This document shows positions 10,601-23,249 of a stretch of 64,000 bases of DNA, in pieces. Made by a program: the position numbers and the translations under genes. Numbering within the stretch: the stretch's first letter is position 1; every line of letters begins with the position of its first letter. Origin of the DNA: Pampus argenteus (Eukaryota; Chordata; Actinopteri; Scombriformes; Stromateidae); the NCBI GenBank assembly GCA_036937835.1, contig CM072875.1, positions 20,154,501-20,218,500 on the forward strand. Reading direction: 5' to 3'. The notes under the pieces were generated by a model. That model did no database searches and was not told the DNA's origin. It saw only the letters and a program-made list of their open reading frames with translations.

Positions 10601-13600
10601 CTGCAAGAGAGACAAAAACACATTTTAATTACAGAAAAAACACCTGAATGATAAAAATATAATAATAATAATAAAATGGGAATCAGCAGGAAACGTACGT
10701 AGGATGATGATGGGAGACGTTGAAGTAGATGCAGATGTAAAAGCTTCTGGATCTAGAAGGAAGGAAAAAGATCATATAGATCAATAAAATCTAACACTGA
10801 CATTTTGTTTTTGTTAGTGGACAGCTGTAAAAATGTCCTAAATGACATCTGATGATAAATGACACACCTTTGCAGTCTTCAGTGTCGATCCCCTCGATGA
10901 CCTGGATGTTGTCTACAGCTATGTGGCCGGTGCTGCGTCTGTCAGCAACACCTTCCACCACCATCTGCCAATAAAAAAACAACGCTCAGTCAAATTAATT
11001 CATTCTAATAGGAGATTTATAATTATTCATAGCAAAATAAAATGATCCAAAAAGTCATTGGTACTCGAAGATGTGATGTGAAACTTTAATTTAAAGATAT
11101 ATTTTCTTTAAACTGCAATAATAAACACATTTGTTAAAATTATATCTAACAATATCATTTATTTTTCAACCAATAATAATGAAACTAACTGCTTTTCACT
11201 GTTACCTGATAGGAGACACTCGAGTGCGGCAGCAACACTCGTCCCTCCCTCCACCTGCTGCCCTGATGACCGCGGACCGTCCACAGGATTTGCTCCACCT
11301 CCTCCTCCTCCTTCCTCTGCTTGATGTGAAGCGCTCCTGCGTGTTCGCCGAACATGTGATACCAGAAGGACATGCACAGGTCAGTGTCCAGCATCACGAT
11401 AGGCAGGCTGGACAATCTCGCCACTTTCTCGCCTTGGTCCTCGTCTTCACCAGTTTTACTTGGTGTGTCTGTGTCACTCAGCTGCATGTAGATGAAGTTC
11501 CCCGGTCTTCCTGCAGAGGGCAGCACAAGACAAGGTAAGAAGTGACTGTAAACACATCGATTCAGATGTTAGTTAAAATACAGTCAGCAACTCTACTTTA
11601 TGTGAATCTTGATTATTATTATACATTCCTTTGTTATGTTAATATTAATATTAATATTAACACCTATAGTGGTATTTGAAGTGTTTTTTACTGTCTTTTC
11701 TCTTCTTGCACACATTTAAACATCAAGTTCAAGCCCTTTACAAGGTGTCTGGTGGATGATTCAATATCTGCATACATCACAGTTGCTTGATTTTGCAGCT
11801 TTATAAATGTTTTATGGGCTCTTTTTTCAGTAAAATCAAAGGAAAGAAGGAATGTGATTCTGCTACCAATGAAGAGTCATATGTAATAACTTCCTGTATG
11901 CTGCAATGACGCAATTTTAAAAAAGGGATTTTTTAAATTTCAATTTCAATCCCCCTGCAAATATTGTTTGATTTTGGCTTCAGGATGTGACTTAACATTT
12001 GACTTTTTTTTTTTTTTTTTTTTTTTTTGTGACCTGGTTAAGTCAAGAAATGTTGGTGAAATCATTCATTTTTAGAGCTGCTGCTGTCTCTGCACAAACA
12101 TCCATCACAGGACGAGCTGAATCATACTGATGAATCTGAATGCTGCATTTTTCTCTTTAAAAAGTCAAAAAAGTGTTTGAAGGACATCCTTTCAACATGT
12201 TTTATGGCTGTTCTGTTCTTCTCAGTGCTGAATATACAGCATATTCATAGAAAGTTGTTTTTACTGCACATCTTTGCATTGCCGCTTCCTATGAAACCCG
12301 AGCTTTTGTTAACAAAGGGTATCTAATTATTATCCGAGGATGTCCTTGATGTTAATTTCATCTCTCGTCTCAGTTCTTAAAAAAAAAGATTTACAGCAGT
12401 TTATGCCTGGGGATGTTCTTATTAATATGGACAAACTTATGGAAATTGGTCCGTCTCCAAATGCATATCCAATTGAGTGGCTCCGGGGGGTCTGCATGAG
12501 ACAAACTCATTGGATTGTCCTTCAGAGCAGGAATAAGGTTGAGTGTCAGATGGGAATTTCTTGCCATCTTTTCCTCTTTTTTTTTTTTTTACAACAGAAG
12601 GGAAGTACTGTTGTGAATTCCCTGCAGCACTGTAGTTATTTAAAGCTTCCACCAAAGAAGTTTAGACAGCCTTTCAATAGCTGCATAGTAACACCTAGAG
12701 CCACAAAGCATTTGTTGAACACACACATCTCTTACCTGTGTGGTCGAGGTTTGGTCCTCTGTGGACGGCAGGGGCCCCGTTGGCCTGGATGAGCCACTCA
12801 GCCTCGGTGCCGCTCTCTCTGGTCCAGCCACAGAACGACGAGGAGTCAAAGTTACAGGCAAACCACACATACGCTGCAGCAAAGACAAAAAACACCAGTT
12901 GTAGGAACCTGTAGTTTTTTTCAACATTTCTCGAGATGTTTTTGGCTATTTGTGTTAGCCTGTTAAGGGCCTGGCCACGTGGTGTCTCCAGACGATTATT
13001 TTAGAAGTATTTATGTGGTGGACAGCTCTTGTTGCACGTTTACATTGACTTTTAAACATCGTTTTCACACATTAATCTGCTTCAGTTGAAACAGCCTGAA
13101 AAAGAAGCTGTAAGTCTTGTAACATCAATATTAGAAAGCTGTTCTTGCTGTATTGTACACTCAGTATAAATTGTGTTTGTGGAAAGTATATTGTGCCAAA
13201 ACAAAAGCCTTGTGCAGATGGAATAGGCTGAGAAAGACAGATGAGAGACAGTTGTGATTGTACCCGGCGTACAGCGCTGCAGGGCATTTTCCTCCACTGA
13301 AACACAGACGTCACCTCCAGCTTGTACATATGTTTAGGATCAGGACATCAAGAGAAGGGTGTGGTGCCACCAACATGCAGATGTGCCCCCTTTACAAAAA
13401 AACATCTCCCGCCTGGTTTCCCTCCCTGTGCCAGCTTTTGATTGGCGACAGCGGTTCACCACAGCATCCCAATGAATGCAGAAATCTCTGAACACTGGAC
13501 ATTTTGTTTTCCGAGAGGCTAATAGGATGCAGAGATGACCGTGGAGCTGGTAACCCCCCCGCCCCCCAACCTCAAGCTGTCTTCATGTGATACTTTGACT

Positions 13601-16600
13601 CAGATAATTGAGACCCAAGAGGCCTTTATTCTCTCTCGCCAGCTCCCACTCTCTCAGCTCCTTTACCTTCTTTCTCTGTTCGCCTACCTCTTCGTCCTTC
13701 TCACTCTCTCCCTTTTTCTCGGTCTCAACTCTATTCATTCCTCGTCTTTGTCTCTCTGTCACTGCGACCATTTTTCTACCTTTCTGCCTATTCATCCTTC
13801 ATCTTCTTTGGGCTGGCAGTTTACTCCAGATGAATTGAATTCGGTGTATTCACAAGCGATGATAAACAGCGAGGTGACCAAAGCAGAGAAGCCCATGTGG
13901 CTTTGAATGCTGCAGTGAATGCAGGCTCGCTAACTGATAATCTCAGTCTTTGGTCCTGAAAGACTTTAAATGTTTCAACAATTACTGGATGGATTACCAT
14001 TAAAGCATTTTGGAGACATTTGCAGTCCCTGAGGGATGAATCTCATGACTTTGGCATTGTCACTGTAGGTATGTTAGCAGGCTAGCTACGAGCCACTGTG
14101 AAGTTGTGTCAGAGCTAATCAGTATACACAGAGTCTCATTTGTGAACTGGGGCGATGAAAAAGCCATTTAGTCCCGTGGATGTCGGGTTTCATTCTTCTT
14201 TGTGACTGCAGCCCGTACTGTTGGTGACACTGAATGATGGGCCGCTATTGGTTGAATTAACGCACTGATCTGGCAACCCTGAAGATGTGCATTTATTTGT
14301 ACACAGGCCTGTAAAACACCTCAACTTTACTTTAAAAGGAAACAATTTGAAAAGAGAAGAAAATACTAAAACAGGATAAATAAAACGGGTGTGAAAACAG
14401 AACAGAAAGACAGATGATACGGGAGAAAAACAAGGGAATATGAGAAGAGAGCATACGGTGGAGGAGGTTGTAAACATGGAAGCAGATCCTCACCTGGTAA
14501 TAAGTCCATGATGGGGTCAGTTACTGTGGTGCCTGCTGCAGACAGATGGGACAGTGAGTGGGGTCAAAGGTGACGTGGTTTAGTCCCACCCACACAGATG
14601 CCAACACGTACAACACACCTCAATTTACTCGAAAACATTACTAAACTCACATCAATTTATTAAAAAAAAAACAATCTAAAGCTTTCACAGTTCAGAAAAT
14701 AGGGATAATTGGATTTGATGAAGTATGACAGTAAAGGGACAGATAAAGGAGAATTTTAAATATTGATAGGAAAGTTAAATTAAATGTTGTGTTTACAAAA
14801 TAGAGCAAAAATATATGATAAATAATATCAAATTAACAGTTTTCCTTCAGTCACAACTAAGAAAAAAAGAACAGCTGACTCACATAAACTATTCTTATAT
14901 ATAAGTTATTGTTGCTTCACTTCCTGTTTACCTGTTACTGTGTCGTATTCCTCGAATATCTCAGTCTCCCTGTAACAGTCCTCTTGTCCTTCCTCGCAGT
15001 CGGTAGTGAGAGTCGTGCCGGGGACGGTGGTCGGCGCCGTGGTGGTCGCACCAAACGTGGTCATAGGGAGTGTGGGAGCGACTGGCGTGGTGGGACTGAT
15101 AGTTGTAATCTCTGAAAATGAAGGGTACGTAAGGAGAGACGAATCAGCTTTATTTGCTATAAACACACTGGATTTTTTTTGCATTGTTCCTCAATTAATA
15201 AAAAAATAATGACAGATAAATAAAGTGAAAACATTATAGGACATTTGACTCAGTTTAGAGAACAAACTTTTATTTTATAGTCTGTATAGTTTTTCAGGAA
15301 CCTTTTTAAAATCCCAGGAGTTGAAGAACAAGAGTATAAATTTAGTCTCTGGTCCCCCAAAGAAAATCCCCTCTGAGGGAGAAGTACTTTCTGAAGGTCC
15401 AGGAGCTATCAGGGTAGAGTTCGCAGTATGAAAACTTGCCCTTTTAACAAATATAATAATATAAAAATAAAATGTAAGGTGTCTTTGCTGGCTGTTTTAA
15501 TGCAATTAAAAAGTAGAATAGTTGAGTTATGTACTGAAACAGACTACTTTAAGTAGCCCAGTTGTTTTAGGGATGTATTTATACAGTACATTATAGGAAG
15601 TATATTTATAGTTGTGACCTGTTTTTTAACCAGTGGTCACGAAGAAGAGAGACAAACGCAGGGTAAAGAAGCACTGAGAGATGAGACAAAAACAAAGTGT
15701 CATTTTGATTAATCCTGGAGGCGTCTATGCATAGTAATAAAACTGGAAACTTAATGAGACCTTTAGTTTTGCTTTATGCATCTAGGATATCCTTTGGGGA
15801 CAGACATCAAGTGCCTCGATTTGCTTGATTTTTTTCGGGAGAGCTGGCTTATTATCTAAAGTAATAAAGAGTGGATGTAAGTAGAAAATGAATGATTAGA
15901 TTCAGAGCAGCATCAGCTGTTTAACAGCTAAAACGGATCTGCAGGGGTTTCGTACATATTTTAGTTTCTCCTTCGTTTAAAACTTTGGCAGTGGACAAAA
16001 TAAACCCCCCGAAAACATAATATGTAGTAGTTAATGAATATAACCTGAAAATAGGGTTTGTTAATGGACCTGGACAACTCAGGTGTTGATTAAAGGGTCC
16101 AAAACCCTGTGAGATCCTCCGTATTTTACTGCTTTCCCTCCTCTTCATGTCTTCCCTTCTCTTATTTCATCTTCTTCTGTCTTTCTCTCGGCTGCTTTGG
16201 CTGATTCTTATCATTCTCCCTACAGGGCAACCAGATACTCAAACTCCACCGCAGTGCCTCCCTTCTCCCTTTTTCTGTTCCTCCCTTGCCTACTGTGAGA
16301 GGTCATACCCTCCTCTCCCTCTCTCTCTCTCTCTCACACACACACACTCACACACACCCCATCCAGCTCTGACCACTGCAGCAGTAGAGATAGTAGCCTG
16401 CCATGGCATGCGTCAGCTTTTTATCTGCTCGCTCTCCTCTCTCCCTCATTACACCAAACAGTGCAGATAAGCACCCTGACGTGTAAGCAGTTCACTGTGT
16501 AATGACTGATCGCGTGAACATTAATGCAAATAAATCATAAAAATAAATAAATAAATAAAAAACACTGTTTGCATGATGGATATTTTTCTTCAGCACAAAT

Positions 16601-19600
16601 ATTTTCTTAAAATCTTTGGTTAATATTTGAAACAATGGAGTGAAATCACGCATTCAGCGACAATACGTGTTGGTTTAACGTCTACTGTCACTGCTGCTAT
16701 TACAGCATATGTTGCTCATTTCTAATAACTTGACTTCTTAGACAACTCATAGTGTTTGTGACGACTGCATCTGCAGAGTAGCAGCGTCTGATACGGTAAT
16801 CCTGCTGCGTGTGTTTGATATTTTTATGTTTAGTGAAACCTGAGCAACAATCTCAACCAAGAACAACTCAAAGCCAGAAACCACAAGAGTGTTCTGCTTA
16901 ATACCAATCTCACAATATTAAAAAGTAATATGTTGAGACAAACCGCCTCGGGGATGAAAGTTAGTAACTTGATCCCATTCATACTTTCTCTACTTGTTAT
17001 TGTTTGTAAAATGTTGGTAATAAATACATGTACAGATTTACTGTGCTGTATCTCAAGGCTTGTGTATTCGTTTTAAGAGCTAATAAGACCAAAACCTTTC
17101 CTTATTAGTCCTGTTTATTCATGAAAGCTTTATTTTTAAAGATAAATGTTAATAAATAAGCTCACCATCGAGTTCACAGCCCAGCAGTTCCAGCCGGAGG
17201 CCCAGGCCCTCGTTGGTAGCTCTCTCCGGGTAAATCCTGACGAAGCGGGTCATAAACGGACCCATGGACCTGAGCTCCGGGGTGTCATGGTTCTGATTCC
17301 CGCTAAATATCTAAGAGGGGAAAAAGAGTAAGAGTTCAAGTTGATTATTCAAAAGTTTAAGAAGCTGCGAGCAAGTACACGAAATTAAAAAAACTATTAT
17401 TCGTTTCAGCTGTGGATCTTTCTTCTTAGTTCGAACTCTCCGGCCCTCATTGTGGTAGTAAAGCTCATCCATCTGGTGCAGAACAAGAATAAAACAAACA
17501 ATAACATGTACTGTTTGTATCCAAGTCTGCTTCTGATCAAGAAACGGTTAGTTTGATAAGAAGGAGGAGAAAGGAGAAAACAAAAAAAAGCAAAAGCCAG
17601 GAAATCAGAACCAGAAAGTGTCCTTTCATATTTCCAACATGGAAGCAGCGCAGATGAAAACGTTTACTGTCACACTGGAAGTCAAGTGGTGGGGAAATAA
17701 TACCAAAAGCAACCCTGCCTGGTTCAACCGCTACGATTTGATGTGATTTATCAAAATCTGCACTGACATTAAAAATGTAGTGGTGATGTGACCCTGTGCA
17801 TGCAGCCATCATAGCTGCATGCTAACACGTTAGCATTTACAAAACTATATGATTCATACTAACAGCTGATGAAGTGTATAAATGATCATGAAGCAAACTG
17901 GAACTGAAACGTTAACAGACAACTGAACAAAATATGTTTTGGTTTCCAGGAATTTACTCATTATCCACATTGTTTTAACAGTCTTCCACTGTATATATGG
18001 TCTGTTTATGAGCATACTGGACAGGGTCTGTGTGCCCAGACATTTGTAAATGTATGTACCAGCCGGGCCTCTCTGAGGCTTCCTGCCTCGTCTTTTGAAG
18101 AGGTTTTATAAAAAGACACAGGAAACAGAGCAAAGAGGAGGAGTGAAGGGACAGAGCAGCGTCTAGATCTCCATCTGCAGTAAAGCAGCAGGAGTCAGAC
18201 GTCTAACCTCGTCCTCCGCCCTGCCATCTGGAACACATAGAGGAGGATGTCTCACCAACACGGCCGGCCGAGGAGAGGAAGTGGAGTCTTGAAATATGAC
18301 ATGAATTTCCTTTTGAAATCGCCAAGTAGGAACAGAAACCAACACTGTTGCATTAGAGCCGAGAAGGTTTTTCTTAATTTTTTATATATATTTCCTGTGC
18401 TAGTCGTTGCACTCGTTGTCATTATAGTGAAAGTTATTATTCTGGTAGCAACAGGAGGGATGATAAAGAAATCATTATGGTATAAACACCCGAACCTATC
18501 AACGAGTTCATGAGTATAATGGGACCTTTGAACTGCTGTGAACCGACAGAACGAAGCCTGAGGACACGAGTGAAAGAACCGATCGATCAGCAAGCGATGC
18601 TTATCTATATGTCAAGGTTTTGTTGACAGACAAAAGCATCCACCAAACAGCAGTCACGTCCCACCAAACAGAGTTTATATGAATTGTAGTATATAATTTG
18701 GATGCCATTGCGGTCGCTCGAGCGTCTGTCTGAAGGCTTCCAGGAATTACAGTAAAAAAGGAGATTTATTACAGGTCATGTGTCTGTTATCTGGATCCAT
18801 CATAATTAACTTATTGTTAATCTGTATTGACCCACATCACCATGCTGCAGGAAGGGCTGACGAGAGTGGACTAAAAGTTCAGATGTGACTTTTAGAAGTC
18901 TTTTACAACCTATGAGCTTTTTATTTAAAAGCAACTGGAGGTTTATGTGTCGTTTAACTGCCTCCTCGCTTTGACTAAACTAGGAAACAGTTGTCTTGTG
19001 TCATGCATCCTTATTCAAAAGCTGTTTAGGTTAAGTCACCAACCTTGGGCTTGGTGCTGTTGTCCTCGTTGACAAAGGTCCAGGCTTCTCCGTCCAGACT
19101 GTGACCCAATTTAAACTTTTTCATGAAGACGTTCCTGTCGCGATGTTTCCCTCCCTGGATCACCACACCACTCACCATCTTGTCCTTACCCAGATCCACC
19201 TACCGAGCAGCACGGGAGAAAAAGGAAAAAGCTTGTATTGATGATCCTAGAGATGCAGCGTCTGAGCACTGTGAACTGTGACAGTTGTGAACCCACCTGC
19301 AGCCACTCGTTTCTGAAGGGCTGCTTGGTTTGCTGTCCAGTCCAGCCCGACCTCCCCGTCAATAAACGGGCGTTCTCAGCCACCCAACCTCGATCGGCAT
19401 AAGACGAGGCGTTGATCTGAGCATCTGTGATCAGACCCGATACCATCCCCAGCATCCCTGAACAAGGGTAGTCTGTACAGAGAGAGAGAGAGAAAGAGGA
19501 GGAGAGAGAGTGAGTGGTGGATAAGAAACTTTAGAGAGGCGTACAGTACGATAAGAAAGGCTGCTGCCATCATTATCTCGTCGCTGCTTTAGTCAGCGGT

Positions 19601-22600
19601 TTTAGTCGATGCCCGCTGGGTTCTGCTGCAGCGTTTAAACTCAAAAGTAAAAACAGCAGCGAGTAATTTATCATCTCTGGAGTTTCTGTTTGAACTGAAC
19701 GTTGAATGATATAAGAAGTTTATTGTATTGTTTACTATTGTTTACTTATTGTAGAGTCGAGTACAACTTTAACATCTCTGATGGCCCTGATTTGGTAGCA
19801 GTCAAGCAAATACTAAATACTAAAAGAAGTACAGTTAAAAACAATAAGCAAGGCAGGAATACTTCATATGTACAACAGTTTTTATACACAAAAGCACTTT
19901 GACATCAGATAAAAAAATAATAAAATACTCCTACTTTACGGATCGTATTTCTAGACTTCTGCTTCTTTCTACTTCTTTTGTGGGTATTTGACACTGACAG
20001 ACTCACTGGCTGTGTGTGTGTGTGTGTGCGTGTGTGTGTGTGCGTGTGACCTTGAGGCTTACAATACAATCTGTTGAACAGCGAGACCAATCTGCTTTCT
20101 CTAATGTTGCTATTTTAGGTGACAGGAAGTATACTGGGATAATTACTGTATAATCGGAGAGACTTCGGCTGTGCTTTTAGTTTTCTCAGGAATAAGAAAA
20201 CTTTTAAGGAACTCAATAATACAACAACTATCTAAACAGTCGTGGTCTCAGTGTGATATTTGTATTCGACAAAAGCTTCCAGAAACAGCTCCTGAGGATG
20301 TAAATTTGTCCACAATATGAAATTATAGCGGCTCACTGCTCTTCATGGAAACACCCTACAGCTCAGTCTGTGTTTATTCGTGTTTTTCTGTGCTTTTATT
20401 ATTACCATTACTATAATTATAGTTGTGTTTCATGTGCAACGCCTGTATACACTCACAGTTTCCCCCTCCTGAGTCATTATATTTCTTGAATCACCTGTCC
20501 AGCACTTTACAGCCTGTTCTCTCCTATGAGTAAAAGCCTAATATCTGCTTTATGGTGCTCTTCTACTGAGAGTTGCTCGTAGCACATCAAGGACTGAGGT
20601 TTATATAATGTTAGAGGATGAGTAATGAGGCAGCATGATGCTCCTCTGTAATGAATAACTGCGTCCTTCTGTGGGAGTTTGCACTCGCCTTGGATGCAGT
20701 GATTATTTTAAATCAACAGAGAGCTGCAGGAGGTTAGTTTGATTCACCATGTGCAAACATGAGAAAATATTATTAACGGAAGAGTGCACGGTTCGAAATA
20801 AACGGTCGCCCAGCGCCAGAAGCAGGTTAAACTTGTCACTCACTTCCTCCAGAGGTGTTCATTCATTTTACATTAGTGGAAATGCCTCCTCGATTAAAGG
20901 AAGTGCATGTAATACCTGTAAAGGTAAACTTTTGTGTATGTTTGTATGGTGTGAATAATACACATCTGTAATAAAAGATGATGAAATGAAGCCTTGGTAA
21001 TTGTCTTTTGTTTGCAAAAATAAAGCGTAAAAGTGACCTTTCAAAATAAAAAGTGCATTTATCCTTTATTTTCTGTCCCTCTGCTGTTTTTAAATAATAA
21101 AGTGTCTTTAATGATCCCCGTAGGGACGAGGACAAGTCATTAAGACGAACGTGTGAATGAAAATAAGTAAAAAATGTGTGAATTTTAGCAACACCGTTGC
21201 GAGTTGTGCGTTCATAAGTGTGAGTTTGTGTTATTTTCTAACATTACCTGACGTTCTGCAGCCGTAGATCTCAAAGCGCATACAGATGCCCTGCTCCCAA
21301 GACATGGGGCGGATGCGGACGTAGCGAGTCAGAGTCGGTTTGGGAAGGACGGAGCGAACCTCGTCTGAAGGGTTGTGATTTCCCTGAAAGATCTGAAGAC
21401 AGAAAAAAACAACAAAGTAGTGTAAACATCTGTTACTGTAGTACTTCTTCTACTGCTTTGAGTACTACTACAACATACAACTACCATCACTGCCACTACT
21501 AATACTGCTTATACTACAAACATTACTACTGCTGTACTTTTACTTTTACTACCACTGACACTAACTATTACTACTACTGTTAATAATACTGCAGTTACTA
21601 CAACTTTTACCATCACCATTACTACCTACAACTACTATTACTGGTACTTCTACAGCAACTACCACCAAAGCTAGTAAAACTGTGCTGCTTCTACTCCTGA
21701 ATACTGCAGGTATTACCACCACTTCTCCAACTCAGTACTGTGAGTACTTTAAGACACACATGTAGTAATCAGCTGACTAAATTTACTATTAAAAACCTTT
21801 TGGTATTTTTAGGTTTAAGCTGAGTGCTGTTTGACTCTGACATGTGACCAAAGACACATGACTTGAACTTTCAGTATTGTAGTTTGACATTAAGCAGAGG
21901 AGCAAAAATTCAGCTCTGTATGCAACAAAAAATAGGCTTTATTGGCATATCAATATGTTGCCTAATAGAAAACTTTGGCTGTCAGTTTCTCTCTACACCA
22001 ACGTCACTATAAGACAACTTCCAGAAGAGAAGAAGCCGACAAGCAGACTTTCAGTAAAACGATTCCTGTCACGACTTCAAAACGCATCAGTCTTAGAAAG
22101 CATTGATTCACCCATCGATTAGACCGCAGAGTTCTTCAAGAAAGATAAATTACCTTCTGCTTTGAGCCCTCCTTCACGGTGACCCAGTCCTCGTCGTTGG
22201 AGCTCAGGTCCACTTTGTAGGAGCGAACGAAGTAGTGCTTCTTGGTCTCTTTTGAGATCGCTCCCTGCATCCCTATCGCTGTGACAAATCTGAGAAACCC
22301 CAAATCCACCTGAAAACACACAAAGTACATGGACAGGTCAATGGAAAGATACAGACAGGATTAAAGGTGAGCTTAGCAGCAAATGAGAGTTTCTTATGTT
22401 CTGAGTTTTAAGTAATGATTTAACACTGATCTGCTCGAGCATAAGGTTGTGTTTGTTCAAAGTGTATAACCCTTATAACTCTTATATATATACACTCAAC
22501 ACTGTGTTGGATGATGTTTCGCTTGAAGCAGAAACAAGTGGCTCAGATCTCATTAATTATACCATGATCCGTCCTTAAGTAGACAGTGAAAAATCAGAGC

Positions 22601-23218
22601 GGCTCCCTGTGTAACACACAATGAAGACCTTTACAGGGACATTATGCAGTCAGTATACTCCTCCAGCAAACTGCTGACAAATGCTGTAAGTAATGAGTAC
22701 TCTTCCTCAATCATTTTCACTTCAAATAGCCTCTTAAACCTCCTGAGATGAAGTGCTGACAGCTGAAATAGCTTTTAATATCCTCTCGATCACTTCTGCT
22801 GGTGCTACAATGTGGAATCCACAAGAGTTTTATGATTTACAGTAAAAAGAGAGAAAATGATTATAAAACATTGTAAGTATAAACTGAAAATGATACAAAC
22901 TGCATTATACTTATACAGTATATATGTGTGTGTATACAGTTTATTCTCATTATCAACAAAACTATCTATTTCTAGAATGGGATGCAGCTGACATGTGATA
23001 GTTATGCTTTTAATTCAGGCCTGTTGAGTCACGAATACATTGTGGTCTGAGCCTCAGGCTGCTGATCCAGAAGTGTGTGTGTGTGTGTGTGTGTGAGAGA
23101 GACAACAAAAACTAGTTAGAGCATAGCAGACTCTGTGTGTGTGTGTGAGTGTGGGAACCAGCTCAGGACCAATTTTACGGTTATGTACTTGCATCACTAA
23201 TGAAAACTGTGTGACCCT

Positions 23219-23249
<31 letters not shown>

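Larger units (their letters stand above)
11511..12735 (-). other. nrp1: nrp1 intron 14 (1.2 kb)
   Basis: It holds the 24-base palindrome and the T25 run. The plus-strand ORF at 12340-12792 runs over exon 14 antisense and is not a gene. Confidence 0.8.

Noticed and set aside
11131..11538. 135-codon plus-strand ORF
   Set aside because: It lies antisense over nrp1 exon 15, whose MAM signature on the minus strand is unmistakable.
12340..12792. 150-codon plus-strand ORF
   Set aside because: It crosses intron 14 and runs antisense into exon 14. The content includes homopolymer-derived residues and no family features.
14906..15184. Treating the 92-codon frame around exon 12 as its own gene
   Set aside because: Only 14932-15111 is bounded by good splice sites and fits the nrp1 phase. 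The extensions are intron sequence, the lower one being the read-through tail described above.
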